From Pseudomonadales bacterium (lineage in GTDB: Bacteria; Pseudomonadota; Gammaproteobacteria; Pseudomonadales; Azotimanducaceae), in NCBI GenBank assembly GCA_022825925.1, contig JAJDVW010000023.1, positions 1 through 34,133 of the forward strand: DNA of 34,133 bases. The letters run 5' to 3'. This document shows, in pieces, positions 1 through 8,670 of this stretch. Within the stretch, counting starts at the first letter, position 1; each line of letters begins with the position of its first letter. Position numbers and translations under genes: made by a program. The notes beneath the pieces are model-generated. The model made no database searches. It had not been told where the DNA came from and saw nothing but the letters and a program-made list of their open reading frames with translations.

Positions 1-319
1 GCGGCCCGGTGAGCGGCACGCCGTGCAGGAGCCACGCGCCGCTCCAACCCGCCTCCACGGCCCGGTCCCGCAGGCGCCGCGCCCGGTCTTCCGGGAGTGC
101 GGCGCTGGCGACGCGGTGGCCGCGGTATGTCCCCGCATCGAAGCCGACGACCTCGGCGGCCACCCCCAGTTGCGACGCCACCGCCCGCGCCGCCCGGTCG
201 GCGTTCAAGGCGTTCTCGAAGCTGCCGAACACGACCCGCGACGCGCCCTGGGCATGAGCGGCCAGGGCCATGAGGAGAATCGCCAGGAGCGACCTGGTCC
301 AAGGTTGATGCCGCGACAT
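1..319 (-). CDS. Secreted SPOR-like protein, N-terminal part (cut by window edge)
   Basis: Reading leftward from ATG at 319, the frame stays open to the window edge, giving about 106 residues of a longer protein. The start is MSRHQPWTRSLLAILLMALA, a short positive N-terminus plus hydrophobic core, with a likely signal-peptidase I site after AHA near residue 23. The mature part (VVFGSFENALNADRAARAV and on) has the 'x-V-x-x-G-S-F' opening and alternating strand/helix character of SPOR-type peptidoglycan-binding repeats, so a periplasmic cell-envelope role is likely. This assignment is by pattern only and no domain search was possible. The gene is divergent from the phosphotransferase at 418, leaving a 98-bp shared upstream region. 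Confidence 0.6.
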   Translation of the reverse strand, partial: MSRHQPWTRSLLAILLMALAAHAQGASRVVFGSFENALNADRAARAVASQLGVAAEVVGFDAGTYRGHRVASAALPEDRARRLRDRAVEAGWSGAWLLHGVPLTGP

Positions 320-395
320 TCTGGGAATTCCCGCTCCCACGTCCCCGACCGCCCGGGACGCACCCCGGATCCCACTCGCCAGGCAGAATTTGCGT

Positions 396-401
396 ATTCT
401 A
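396..401 (-). promoter_or_regulatory. Candidate -10 element (TAGAAT) for the gene at 319
   Basis: On the minus strand the hexamer TAGAAT lies 76 bp upstream of the ATG at 319, in the only AT-rich patch of the divergent region. It forms part of an imperfect palindrome (AGAAT-N6-ATTCT, 385-400). No good -35 hexamer is visible. The same hexamer recurs upstream of 9983 and 17058. Confidence 0.25.
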
Positions 402-417
402 AGCCGAACGCCCCGTT

Positions 418-1872
418 GTGCGCCGTGCCGTGCCGTCCGACACTCATCTCCACACGCTGCTCGAAGCCGTTCTGACCCGGGAGGTTCCCGGCCTGACGCG
501 CCTCGTCCGCGCCGAGCGCCTGTCCGGCGGGGCGAGCCAGGAGACCTACCGGCTCGCCGTCGAGACCGCCGACGGGCCCGGGCAACTCTGCCTGCGGCGC
601 GCCGCCGGGGGCGACGGGGTCGAGCTCGCGCCCGGCCAGCCGGGGCTCGCGGCCGAGGCGCGCCTGATGATGGCCGCGCGTGCCGCCGGCGTGCCCGAAC
701 CGGAAGTGCACTACGTCCTGACCGAAGCCGACGGGCTCGGGGAGGGATTCGTCATGCAGTGGCTGGACGGGGAAACCCTCGGGGCGCGCATCGTCCGTTC
801 CGACGCGCTCGCAGATGTCCGTCCGCGTCTCGCCGAGCAGTGCGGCGAGGTGCTCGCGCGCATCCACGCGATCGACCTTGCCAGGACGGGTCTCGACACC
901 CTGCTCGAAACCATCGCGCCGGCAGCGTTCGTACACCGGATGTGGGAACGCTACCAGGAATACGGCACGCCCCAGCCCATGATCGACTTCGCGGGACGCT
1001 GGCTGCTGGAGCACCTCCCGCGGGACGTCGAGCCGGCGCTCGTCCACAACGACTTCCGCAACGGCAACCTGATGGTGGACGCGACCGGCGTCGTCGCGGT
1101 CCTCGACTGGGAGGTCGCCCACATCGGCGACCCCATGCGCGACCTCGGCTGGATCTGCACGAACTCCTGGCGCTTCGGCGGTGCGGGTCCCGTGGGCGGT
1201 TTCGGCAGCTACGAGGACTTCTTCCGGGGGTACGAGCGGGTGTCCGGACAGCCCGTGGACCGGGACCGGGTGAAGTTTTGGGAGGTATTCGGCTCGTTCT
1301 GGTGGGCCGTGGGCTGCCTTTCGATGGCGGAGCACTACCGGCACGGTCCAGACCCGACGGTGGAACGTCCCGGCATCGGGCGGCGCAGCTCCGAGTGCCA
1401 GATCGACTGCGTGAACCTGTTGATCCCCGGCCCCGTGCGGATCCCGGAACCGCCGCCCTTCGACTCCACCCTCGACATGCCCCGCATCGACGAACTGCTT
1501 GAGAGCGTGCGCGACTTCCTGCGCGGCGACGTGATGGCGGAGACCGAGGGACGCACGCGGTTCCTGGCGCGCGTGGCATCCAACTCGCTCGACATCGCCC
1601 TGCGCGAAACGGCGCTCGGACCGGGCCACCGCGCCGCCGAACTCGCCGGCCTGCGCAAGGTGCTGATGGACGCCGAAGGGGACCTGGAGACACTGCGCTG
1701 GCGCCTGGTGCGTGGCCTGCGGGACGGCTCGATCGACCTCGCCGCGCCCGGGCTCGCCGACCATCTGCGGCAGACGGTGGCCGTGCAGATCGCAATCGAT
1801 CAGCCGCGTTACTCGGGGCTCGCCACTGCGTTGCGCTCCGGCGTCACGGAGGCGCCCGATGCGCCTGGGTGA
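418..1872 (+). CDS. Phosphotransferase (APH/choline-kinase fold) fused to a DUF6285-like C-terminal domain
   Basis: 484 residues from a GTG start. Residues about 25-300 are an aminoglycoside-phosphotransferase-like kinase domain. The nucleotide loop is SGGASQETY (36-44), the catalytic loop is LVHNDFRNGNLMV with D212 as base and N217 as metal ligand, and the DFG-equivalent is LDWE (229-232) followed by HIGDPMRDLGW. This 'HIGDP-DLGW' subgroup is usually encoded beside acyl-CoA dehydrogenases (the ACAD10/11 type), where it is thought to phosphorylate hydroxyacyl-CoA. One such dehydrogenase lies at 8718-9983. Residues about 335-470 (RIDELLESVRDFL, then ARVASNSLDIALRE) match the DUF6285 pattern, normally a separate small protein, so this is a fusion. 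The 3' end overlaps the next gene by 14 bp. The kinase call is firm; the substrate is inferred. Confidence 0.9.
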   Translation: MRRAVPSDTHLHTLLEAVLTREVPGLTRLVRAERLSGGASQETYRLAVETADGPGQLCLRRAAGGDGVELAPGQPGLAAEARLMMAARAAGVPEPEVHYVLTEADGLGEGFVMQWLDGETLGARIVRSDALADVRPRLAEQCGEVLARIHAIDLARTGLDTLLETIAPAAFVHRMWERYQEYGTPQPMIDFAGRWLLEHLPRDVEPALVHNDFRNGNLMVDATGVVAVLDWEVAHIGDPMRDLGWICTNSWRFGGAGPVGGFGSYEDFFRGYERVSGQPVDRDRVKFWEVFGSFWWAVGCLSMAEHYRHGPDPTVERPGIGRRSSECQIDCVNLLIPGPVRIPEPPPFDSTLDMPRIDELLESVRDFLRGDVMAETEGRTRFLARVASNSLDIALRETALGPGHRAAELAGLRKVLMDAEGDLETLRWRLVRGLRDGSIDLAAPGLADHLRQTVAVQIAIDQPRYSGLATALRSGVTEAPDAPG

Positions 1873-2278
1873 GGTGCGCTTCGCGCTGGTCCACCACGGT
1901 GCCTGTCCCTACACGGGCGCGAACACGCGCTTCCACTACCGGATAAGGTCGTCCGGCGAGACGGAGACCCGTGCGAGCGAGTCCGAGCGCGTCGGCCGCG
2001 CGCACTGCATCGAGATCGTGCTCGAGGGCGACTTCTCCGAGCAACGTCCCGGAGACGCGCAACTCGAGGGCCTGCGCGCGGTCCTGCTCGCCCTCAAGCA
2101 GCGCTGCCCCCGCATCGCGATCGGGGGACATCGACAGGTCCGCGGCGAGCAGACCACGTGTCCCGGGCGGCGCTTCCCCCTCCGCGAACTGCTTGCATGG
2201 TCCCGGTCGGGACTGCTTGCCGAGCGGGACGCCGCACTCGAGGCCGACGTCGAGCGGCAGTACCGGCCGCCGCACTGA
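1859..2278 (+). CDS. Small N-acetylmuramoyl-L-alanine amidase (Amidase_2/PGRP fold)
   Basis: 139 residues from ATG 1859, which overlaps the 3' end of the phosphotransferase gene and suggests translational coupling. The zinc-amidase pattern is complete: FALVHHGA (H12/H13) on the first strand, FHYRI as the 'Y-x-I' strand, EIVLEGDF in the core, then GGHRQVRG with H91 and TTCPGRRFP with C101, ten residues apart as the second and third zinc ligands. Peptidoglycan-recognition amidases cleave the bond between MurNAc and L-alanine. There is no signal peptide, so a cytoplasmic recycling (AmpD-like) or other role is possible, and the domain is shorter than typical AmpD (about 180 residues). Why it is coupled to a kinase gene is unclear. 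Confidence 0.75.
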   Translation: MRLGEVRFALVHHGACPYTGANTRFHYRIRSSGETETRASESERVGRAHCIEIVLEGDFSEQRPGDAQLEGLRAVLLALKQRCPRIAIGGHRQVRGEQTTCPGRRFPLRELLAWSRSGLLAERDAALEADVERQYRPPH

Positions 2279-2509
2279 CGACTCGGGCCAACAGCAGCAG
2301 AGGTCTCCCACATTGACCGGGGGCGACGTCGCACAGTGTCATGGGCGTTTTTCGCTCATGCACAGGCCAGTCGTCAGCGTACGATCACCAAGTTCGGGCA
2401 AACAAGATGCAGGTGGCCTGACACGGTCATGATAAGCTGCGCCGATGCAGTTGGGTCCCCGTTTGTCCTTTTCCGAACCTGCTTTCCGGCCGCCCGACAT
2501 GAGTTAAGC

Positions 2510-3253
2510 ATGGCCGAACTCAAAGGCATGCCCCAAGTCCAGATTCCCAGCGCCACGTTGGCGCAGTGGGGTTCCCTCTGGTCTGGTATCGTCGGAAGTC
2601 CGAAGCCCGACGGCACGCCGACGCCCAAGGCCATTGGCCGCTTCGACAAGAAACAGGGCATGGATTTCGGACGAGTGTTCGATAATGCCTTCGGTTCCGC
2701 CCTCGCGAAGATGCTCGGTGACATTCCCGTGGTCACGCCCAATGCCACCGCACTCACTCCGCCACAACCGGACTGTGTGGAGGTAGGCACCACGAGAGTC
2801 ATCGGCGGCATTAGGCCGCAGAATTACGACGTTGCGTATCGTCCAGACGGGCCCCGTGTCGTGTTCGACAGCAAGACACTCAACGACCAGAACAGCATCC
2901 GCAAGAACTGGCAGAACATGATCAACGATCTCGCATCCGAAGCAGCCACCGTACACACTCGGTTCCCCTTCTGCGTCGTCGCCTTCATCGTAGTCCTACC
3001 CGCGCCCGCATTGCCGCGCCGCCAGCACCGTGCGATCTCCAGTACGCTCGAACGCCTAGGATCAAGGCGCGACGAGCTGGATCAACATCACCTAGCCGAA
3101 GCCGCCGCCCTTGTTCTATGGGACCCGGCGACAGGAGACCTCCAAGACGCCTCCACGGACCCGAACTCCTCGGTGCACCTGTGCCGCATGCACAACCGTA
3201 TAGAGAGAGCATACGTCCAACGATATCAACATCTGCCACCACACACAGTTTGA
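2510..3253 (+). CDS. Putative type II restriction endonuclease (PD-(D/E)xK)
   Basis: 247 residues from ATG 2510; an in-frame upstream extension to 2336 is possible but has no codon-like character. A nuclease core is visible: N105-Y-D107 followed after 12 residues by F-D120-S-K122 (the D...DxK signature) on two adjacent strands, then a helix (IRKNWQNMINDLASEA) and a hydrophobic strand (FCVVAFIVVLP). The preceding GRVFDNAFGSAL helix would be helix 1 of the fold. The next gene, 28 bp downstream, is a DNA adenine methylase, so this is most simply the cognate endonuclease. I do not recognise the subfamily and cannot predict the recognition site. Base composition is lower in GC than both flanks, suggesting acquisition as a unit with the methylase. 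The region 2279-2509 holds no gene I can support. Confidence 0.7.
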   Translation: MAELKGMPQVQIPSATLAQWGSLWSGIVGSPKPDGTPTPKAIGRFDKKQGMDFGRVFDNAFGSALAKMLGDIPVVTPNATALTPPQPDCVEVGTTRVIGGIRPQNYDVAYRPDGPRVVFDSKTLNDQNSIRKNWQNMINDLASEAATVHTRFPFCVVAFIVVLPAPALPRRQHRAISSTLERLGSRRDELDQHHLAEAAALVLWDPATGDLQDASTDPNSSVHLCRMHNRIERAYVQRYQHLPPHTV

Positions 3254-3281
3254 CAGCAGGAGCCGCAGCCAGAGCACAACG

Positions 3282-4961
3282 ATGCAGGCGTTTCCCAAGA
3301 ACAAGCGCGAACCTACAGATCAGAAGCTCCGAGGAGGCTACTACACACCACGCCCTCTTGCCGACTATCTCTGCAAATGGGCGATTCGAACCCCCTCCGC
3401 CAAGGTCCTTGAACCTAGCTGCGGGAATGGCAACTTCCTATCCGCCGTAGCCTCGATGCTGGATGAGGACGGTCGAATCACCGCTGTAGAGATCGTCTCC
3501 GGAGAGATCGACAAGGCCAAGCAAGCGGTCAACGGTGCATCTGCCCCTATCGAGTGGCATTGCGCCAGTTTTTTCGACACCGCGCCAGAACTGCTGAAGA
3601 GGCAGAGGTATGACGCCGTCGTCGGAAATCCGCCGTTCATTCGATTTCAGTACTTCAAGAAAGACGAACGCGAGAGTGCCTTCCGCCTCATGGAGGCATA
3701 CGGCTACCATCCTAACGGGCTGGCCAACGCCTGGATCGCCTTCGTGCAGCTATCGACTGAGATGCTGCGCGACGGCGGGCGCCTTGCCATGGTGCTCCCA
3801 GCAGAGCTACTCCAGGTCAAGTACGCCGCCGAGCTCCGATATCGACTGCCGATGCTTTTCAAGGATGTGCACATCGTGGCGTTCGATGAACTCGTCTTCC
3901 CGCAGATTCAACAGGAAGTTGTATTGCTGTTGGCCGAGGGAAAACGACGCGCCCAGGCCGGCGGGCAACTGCACACGCTGTCTGCAAGCAACGGTGAAGA
4001 CCTGCTGGCGGCGTCCACCGCTTCAGCGGCAGTCTCGCATGCCCCTACTCGGCATGCGCACAGGGAAATGAAGTGGACTTCGCTTTTCCTTGAGGACGAC
4101 GAGTTCCATGTGCTCGATGAGTGCTCGCGAGACAAAGAGCTGCACCGACTGGGGCAGCTTGCCGATGTTGACGTCGGAATCGTGACCGGCCGGAACAGCT
4201 TCTTCGTCGTCAGTGATACCGAGTCTCGCGAGTTAGGCGCGGATGAGTACGTCCTCGACGTAGTTGGGAGAACATCCGCATTGAAGTCCATTCGATTCGA
4301 CAAGGAAGATCTCGCGTCCTATGGCGCCTCCAATCCGTCCAAGCTACTCAACCTGTCTGGAGCCGACGACCGATCATTTCCGATAGGAGTCCAGGGTTAC
4401 ATCCGTCTGGGCGAAGAACAGGGCGTGGACCGTGGCTACAAGTGCCGCATCCGGGCGCGCTGGTTCGACGTTCCGTCCGCGTACGTTCCAAGTGCGTTCC
4501 TCTATAGGCAGATTCACCGCGCACCGTTGCTCGTGGCCAATCACGCCGGGGCCACCACGACGGACACCATTCATCGCGTCAAGGTCAATCGAGACGTGTG
4601 CACGGATACGCTTTGCGCGTCCGCCGTCAACTCGCTCACCTTCGCGTGGGCGGAGGTCTCCGGCAGGAGCTATGGCGGAGGCGTTCTTGAGCTGGAGCCA
4701 AGCGAAGCAGAAGGGCTCATAGTCCCGTATCGCTTCTCGAAGGACATCGACATCGACTACGTCGACAAGCAGCTACGGGCAGGAAAACTCGATAGGGCTG
4801 CGGAACACGGAGACGACGTGATGTTGCGGCGCGGATACGGCCTCTCGCGCGCCGATGTGCTCAGGGTCCGGGCCGCGTGGAATCGACTACGGTCACGCAG
4901 ACAGGGCCGGAAGCATCGGCCTCGGCAAGCTCGCGAGAGCAACGGGATCCGGCAACGCTGA
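3282..4961 (+). CDS. Type II N6-adenine DNA methyltransferase (gamma class, TaqI-like)
   Basis: 559 residues. The motif order is that of gamma-class amino-methyltransferases: motif X GGYYTPRPLADYL (18-30), SAM-binding motif I VLEPSCGNGNFL (42-53), acidic AVE (68-70), and catalytic motif IV GNPPF (115-119) preceded by YDAVV. The C-terminal half (about 260-520) should be the target-recognition domain. It methylates adenine in the site cut by the partner endonuclease to protect the host. The gene has no strong Shine-Dalgarno sequence. It ends at 4961, one base before the stop codon of the convergent TonB receptor gene, so there is no room for a terminator between them. Local GC is about half (31 of 60 at 3601-3660). 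Confidence 0.92.
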   Translation: MQAFPKNKREPTDQKLRGGYYTPRPLADYLCKWAIRTPSAKVLEPSCGNGNFLSAVASMLDEDGRITAVEIVSGEIDKAKQAVNGASAPIEWHCASFFDTAPELLKRQRYDAVVGNPPFIRFQYFKKDERESAFRLMEAYGYHPNGLANAWIAFVQLSTEMLRDGGRLAMVLPAELLQVKYAAELRYRLPMLFKDVHIVAFDELVFPQIQQEVVLLLAEGKRRAQAGGQLHTLSASNGEDLLAASTASAAVSHAPTRHAHREMKWTSLFLEDDEFHVLDECSRDKELHRLGQLADVDVGIVTGRNSFFVVSDTESRELGADEYVLDVVGRTSALKSIRFDKEDLASYGASNPSKLLNLSGADDRSFPIGVQGYIRLGEEQGVDRGYKCRIRARWFDVPSAYVPSAFLYRQIHRAPLLVANHAGATTTDTIHRVKVNRDVCTDTLCASAVNSLTFAWAEVSGRSYGGGVLELEPSEAEGLIVPYRFSKDIDIDYVDKQLRAGKLDRAAEHGDDVMLRRGYGLSRADVLRVRAAWNRLRSRRQGRKHRPRQARESNGIRQR

Positions 4962-7364
4962 TCAGTCGAAGGTCATCGTGAACTCGACGCCGTAAGTGCG
5001 CTGCGCCCCGAAGTACGCGACCTTGGAGCCCCGGATCCCCTGGTTGCCGGGCACGGCGCCGTTCCCGAGGCCGCGGATCCACATCTCGTCGCCGACGTTG
5101 TTGACCCACAGGGACGCCCGCCACCTGCCGGAGCCGCCCTCGAGGCCGGTCGATGCGTTGACGATCCAGTGCGACTCCTGGAAGCCGCGCTCGTCGCGGT
5201 CGGACGTCACGTAGTAGTCGTCCGTGAACAGTCCGCTCACCCGCAGGAACCAGTTCCGGGTCTGCGTGACCGGCCGGGTGACCTCGACGGTGTGATTCAT
5301 GCGCAGTTCCGGCGTGTTGACGTTCCGGAGCCCGGTCTGGTCGCACAGGACCGGGTTGAGTGCGTTGCGCGGCACGTCGCCGATGGCCGGACACGGGGTG
5401 CCCTCGAACTCCTTGAACTCGGAATCGAGATACGCAAGCGCGCCGAAGACGCGCAGCCAGTCGGTCGCGAGTACCTCGTACTCGATCTCGATCCCCTGGT
5501 GCTCGAGTTCTCCGGCGTTCTGCACGAAGGTGCCGAGCGCCCCGGTCGGGTCCGCCGCCGGGTTCGAGACGATCTGCTGCAGTTCGGCGAACTCGCTGTA
5601 GAACGCCGTCAGGTTGAACAGGATGCGGCGGTCGAGCCACGTGCTCTTGAAGCCGGCTTCGTAGTTGGTGGACTCCTCCGGACCGAAGTTCGTCGGGATC
5701 GTCGGGAACCGGATCGGACGCGCATTGATGCCGGGCGCCTTGTAGCCCTTGGCGACCCGCGCGAACGCCATGAAACGTCCCGCCGCGGCGCCCTGGTCGG
5801 GCAGGTAGCGCGCGGACAACGCCCAGGTGGTCTCGGTGTTGCTCACCTCCTCGTCGAAGGAGTTGGTGCCGAACGACCGCCCGAGCCCGTTCTGAGGCGT
5901 GTCGCCCCCGAACCGGCGCACGACCTTGAACGCCTCCTTTTCGTCACGGGTCACGCGGGCGCCGGCGATGAGGTCCAGCGTGTCCGTCACGCTCGCCGAC
6001 AACTGCCCGAAGGCCGCGTAGCTCGTGGTGTCCTGCTCCCAATAGTCGTTGCGCCACCAGCCCACGCAGTTCGCGCGACCCTCCGGCGTGTCTTCGACGA
6101 GGCCCCGGCTCACCGCGGTCTCCGTGTTGCGGCTATACAGGCACCCCGGACCGAGCAGTTGCGACTGCTGGGTGAAATCCGAGTTGCGGATGTGCGCATA
6201 GGCGCCGACCAGGTACTGCAGCCGCTCCTCCGTCGGCGATGACAGCCGCACCTCGACGTCGTAGCTGCGCTGGATCTCCGGCTGATTCGCGAAGATCGAG
6301 TAGTCCACGCCGTGTTCGTCGTTCTCCTGCTTCTGGTCCGAGTCCCACCTGCGATGGGAGACGACGAACTCGATCGCGTGACCGCTCGCGAGATCCTTGA
6401 TGCCGCGGAGCGCGACGCCCCAGTGCTCGAAGGTCTCGCGGCCGTCGCCGTCGGCGTAGACGAAGTGGTACTGGCGTTCGCCCCGGCCCATGTAGCCGTC
6501 GCCCTGACGGCTCGGGAAGTAGAGGTCGTAGTCGTAGCCGAGGTTGGTGGCCATGCGCTCCCAGGTCGCGAGCGCCTCGTCCGAGATGTCCAGCCACTCC
6601 CCGTCGCAGCACACGGCGTCGTAGCGCGAGTAGTCCGCGGTCACCTGCAGTTCGAAGTCGTCGCTCGGCTCCCACAGGAGCTTCGCGCGGGCGCCGTAGT
6701 CGTCGTAGCCGTTGGTACGGCCCCCGGTACGCATCTCGTCCAGGCCGTCGAGGCCGCTGCTCCAGAACGAGACGCGGCCGGCGAGGGTGTCCGAAATGCC
6801 GCCCGAGGCGTAGCCGGCGACCTCGCGATAGCCGAAGTTCCCGACCCCGGCGGTCACCTTGCCCTCGAACTCCTGGGTGGGCCGGCGCGTGTTCACCGCG
6901 AGCAGCCCGGACGGGGTGTTCACGCCGTACAGGGTGCCCTGCGGGCCGCGCAGCAGCTCGACCGTCTGGATGTCGGTCAGCCGGTTCAGCAGCCCGGCCT
7001 GCCGCGGCACGTAGATGCCGTCCAGGTAGAGACCGACCGAACCGTCGATGCCGGAGTTCTGCCCGCTCGAGCCGATACCGCGCACGGCGAGGCTCGAGTT
7101 GCGGATCGAGTTGCCGTTGATGAACCTGAGGGACGGGGCGAACTGGGTCAGCTCCGTCAGGCTCTTGATGCCCAGATCCTCGAGATAGTCCTCGGAGAAC
7201 GCCGTGATCGGCAGCGGCACGTCCTGCAGGCTCTCGTCCCGCTTCTGGGCCGTGACCACGATCTCCTCGATGGAGCGCGCATCCTCCTCCTGCCCAAGCG
7301 CCGGGTAGCCAACCACGGCCAACGCGCCGGCGACCGCCAAGGCTACGAGTCTTCGATGCGTCAT
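4962..7364 (-). CDS. TonB-dependent outer-membrane receptor
   Basis: 800 residues from ATG 7364, chosen because GGGGAGA sits six bases upstream and MTHRRLVALAVAGALAVVG begins a proper signal peptide (cleavage near ALG-Q, residue 24); an upstream ATG at 7400 has no such support. The TonB box/plug opening is EEIVVTAQKR (33-42), followed by the plug features LTQFAPSLR, VRGIGS, DGIYVPR and ELLRGPQGTLYG. The rest is a long series of aromatic-rich amphipathic strands ending YGVEFTMTFD, close to the usual terminal aromatic. Such receptors import siderophores, vitamins, glycans or other ligands using ExbBD-TonB energy; the ligand is not evident. It lies downstream of a hydrolase and an acyl-CoA dehydrogenase in the same direction, which hints at an organic ester or lipid-like ligand. 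Confidence 0.95.
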   Translation of the reverse strand: MTHRRLVALAVAGALAVVGYPALGQEEDARSIEEIVVTAQKRDESLQDVPLPITAFSEDYLEDLGIKSLTELTQFAPSLRFINGNSIRNSSLAVRGIGSSGQNSGIDGSVGLYLDGIYVPRQAGLLNRLTDIQTVELLRGPQGTLYGVNTPSGLLAVNTRRPTQEFEGKVTAGVGNFGYREVAGYASGGISDTLAGRVSFWSSGLDGLDEMRTGGRTNGYDDYGARAKLLWEPSDDFELQVTADYSRYDAVCCDGEWLDISDEALATWERMATNLGYDYDLYFPSRQGDGYMGRGERQYHFVYADGDGRETFEHWGVALRGIKDLASGHAIEFVVSHRRWDSDQKQENDEHGVDYSIFANQPEIQRSYDVEVRLSSPTEERLQYLVGAYAHIRNSDFTQQSQLLGPGCLYSRNTETAVSRGLVEDTPEGRANCVGWWRNDYWEQDTTSYAAFGQLSASVTDTLDLIAGARVTRDEKEAFKVVRRFGGDTPQNGLGRSFGTNSFDEEVSNTETTWALSARYLPDQGAAAGRFMAFARVAKGYKAPGINARPIRFPTIPTNFGPEESTNYEAGFKSTWLDRRILFNLTAFYSEFAELQQIVSNPAADPTGALGTFVQNAGELEHQGIEIEYEVLATDWLRVFGALAYLDSEFKEFEGTPCPAIGDVPRNALNPVLCDQTGLRNVNTPELRMNHTVEVTRPVTQTRNWFLRVSGLFTDDYYVTSDRDERGFQESHWIVNASTGLEGGSGRWRASLWVNNVGDEMWIRGLGNGAVPGNQGIRGSKVAYFGAQRTYGVEFTMTFD

Positions 7365-7430
7365 CTTGCGTCTCCCCACCATCATTTCGATGTTACCCAT
7401 GGTAACGCGATGGGCGCTCCGCGCGGCCGG

Positions 7431-8621
7431 TCAGGTCACCGCCGCATACACCTGCCGCTTGTACTCGTGGCTGAACGGGTGCCAGAAGCCCGGCAGGCGC
7501 TGGGTGAAGACGATCGCCGCGATGTCCGCGGCGGGCGACATCCAGGAATGCGTACCCGCCATGCCGCCCCAGTGATATTCGCCGGTCGCCGCGTCGGGTT
7601 CGCCCGCGGCCGGAGCGGTCTTGATGGCGAAGCCCAGGCCGAAGACGGTGTCCGGCATGTGCCAGAACGGGAACCGCACGCCCGCGCCTGCCGGTAGCTG
7701 GTTGGTGCGCATGAGTTCGAGGGTCCCGGAGTCGAGTATCCGGGTGCCGTCGAGGGCGCCGCCGCCCACGATCATGCGGATGAAACGCGTGTAGTCGAGG
7801 ATGGTCGAGACCAGCCCGCCCCCGCCCGAGAGGAAGGGCTTCGGCGCGAGATAGCTGCCGAGCAGCGTGTCCGGGGCGGGGTCGAGGCCGGGCACCATCG
7901 GATCCATCTGGTCCCGCGCGGCGTAGTTGACGCAGAAGCGGTGGTGCTTCGACGCCGGCACGTGGAAGCCCGTGTCGACCATGCCGAGCGGCTCGAAGAT
8001 GCGCCGTGCGATAAAGCGGTCGAAGCGCTCGCCCGACAGCACTTCGACGAGGCGCGCCAGGACGTCCGTCGCCACGCTGTACTGGAACCGCGTCCCGGGG
8101 CGGTTGGCGAGCGGGATGTCCGCCAACGCCTCGACGAGGTCCGCGAGGGTCGACTCCGGCCTCGAGAGGTTCCGCTCCGTGTACACGGCGTCGACCGGCG
8201 ACTCGAGCAGGAAGCCGTAGGAGAACCCGGCGCTGTGACTCATGAGCTGCCGGATGGTCGGGGGCGTGTCGAGCGGCTCCGCGTCGGCCGGGTCCGTCGC
8301 GCCTTCCCGCAGCACGCTGAGGCCCGCGAGTTCCGGCAGGTGCTTCTCAACAGGGTCGTCCAGGTCAAACCGGCCCTCTTCCCAGAGCGTCATCGCGGCC
8401 ACGGAGGTGACGATCTTCGTGTTCGAGTAGATGCGGAAGATGGAGTCCGGGGCGATGGGGACATCGGCCTCCCGGTCCTGGTGTCCCCACAGGTGGAAGT
8501 CCACCGGCTCACCGCCCTCGAGGACGACCGAAGACGCCATCGCCAGGAAGTCGTCGTCCAGGTACTTCTGTACCGCCTCGTGCATGGGTCCGAAGTCGTA
8601 GTCGCTGGGCCTCGTTTCCAC
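7431..8621 (-). CDS. Serine hydrolase of the class C beta-lactamase / family VIII esterase fold
   Basis: 396 residues from a GTG at 8621, with a strong AAGGAGG six bases upstream. The nucleophile motif is S66-N-T-K69 (SxxK). The second motif is Y181-S-V, where true class C beta-lactamases carry YxN, so an esterase or related peptidase/hydrolase is more likely than antibiotic resistance. A late YHWGGMAGTHSW segment occupies the place of the KTG/WGG motif. No signal peptide is seen, again favouring a cytoplasmic esterase. It is 96 bp downstream of the acyl-CoA dehydrogenase gene and 66 bp upstream of the TonB receptor gene, all on the minus strand, so possibly cotranscribed. The substrate is unknown. 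Confidence 0.88.
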   Translation of the reverse strand: METRPSDYDFGPMHEAVQKYLDDDFLAMASSVVLEGGEPVDFHLWGHQDREADVPIAPDSIFRIYSNTKIVTSVAAMTLWEEGRFDLDDPVEKHLPELAGLSVLREGATDPADAEPLDTPPTIRQLMSHSAGFSYGFLLESPVDAVYTERNLSRPESTLADLVEALADIPLANRPGTRFQYSVATDVLARLVEVLSGERFDRFIARRIFEPLGMVDTGFHVPASKHHRFCVNYAARDQMDPMVPGLDPAPDTLLGSYLAPKPFLSGGGGLVSTILDYTRFIRMIVGGGALDGTRILDSGTLELMRTNQLPAGAGVRFPFWHMPDTVFGLGFAIKTAPAAGEPDAATGEYHWGGMAGTHSWMSPAADIAAIVFTQRLPGFWHPFSHEYKRQVYAAVT

Positions 8622-8644
8622 GGTCTCCTCCTTCGCGCGCCTCC

Positions 8645-8670
8645 GCCAGATGCAGAGGCCAGATGCAGAG
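8645..8670. repeat. Exact 13-bp tandem duplication
   Basis: The 13-mer GCCAGATGCAGAG occurs twice back to back (8645-8657 and 8658-8670) in the gap between the dehydrogenase and hydrolase genes. This looks like a replication-slippage duplication; no function is implied. Confidence 0.9.

Noticed and set aside
205..1764. 519-codon minus-strand open frame
   Set aside because: It is antisense to the phosphotransferase gene, whose catalytic motifs are unmistakable.
3383..3395. GATTCGAACCCCC, resembling a tRNA T-arm on the minus strand
   Set aside because: The T-stem has a mismatch, no acceptor or anticodon arm fits around it, and it lies inside the methylase gene where it encodes conserved residues.
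7431..8621. Hydrolase as an antibiotic beta-lactamase
   Set aside because: It has Y-S-V in place of YxN and no signal peptide, so esterase-type activity is more likely.
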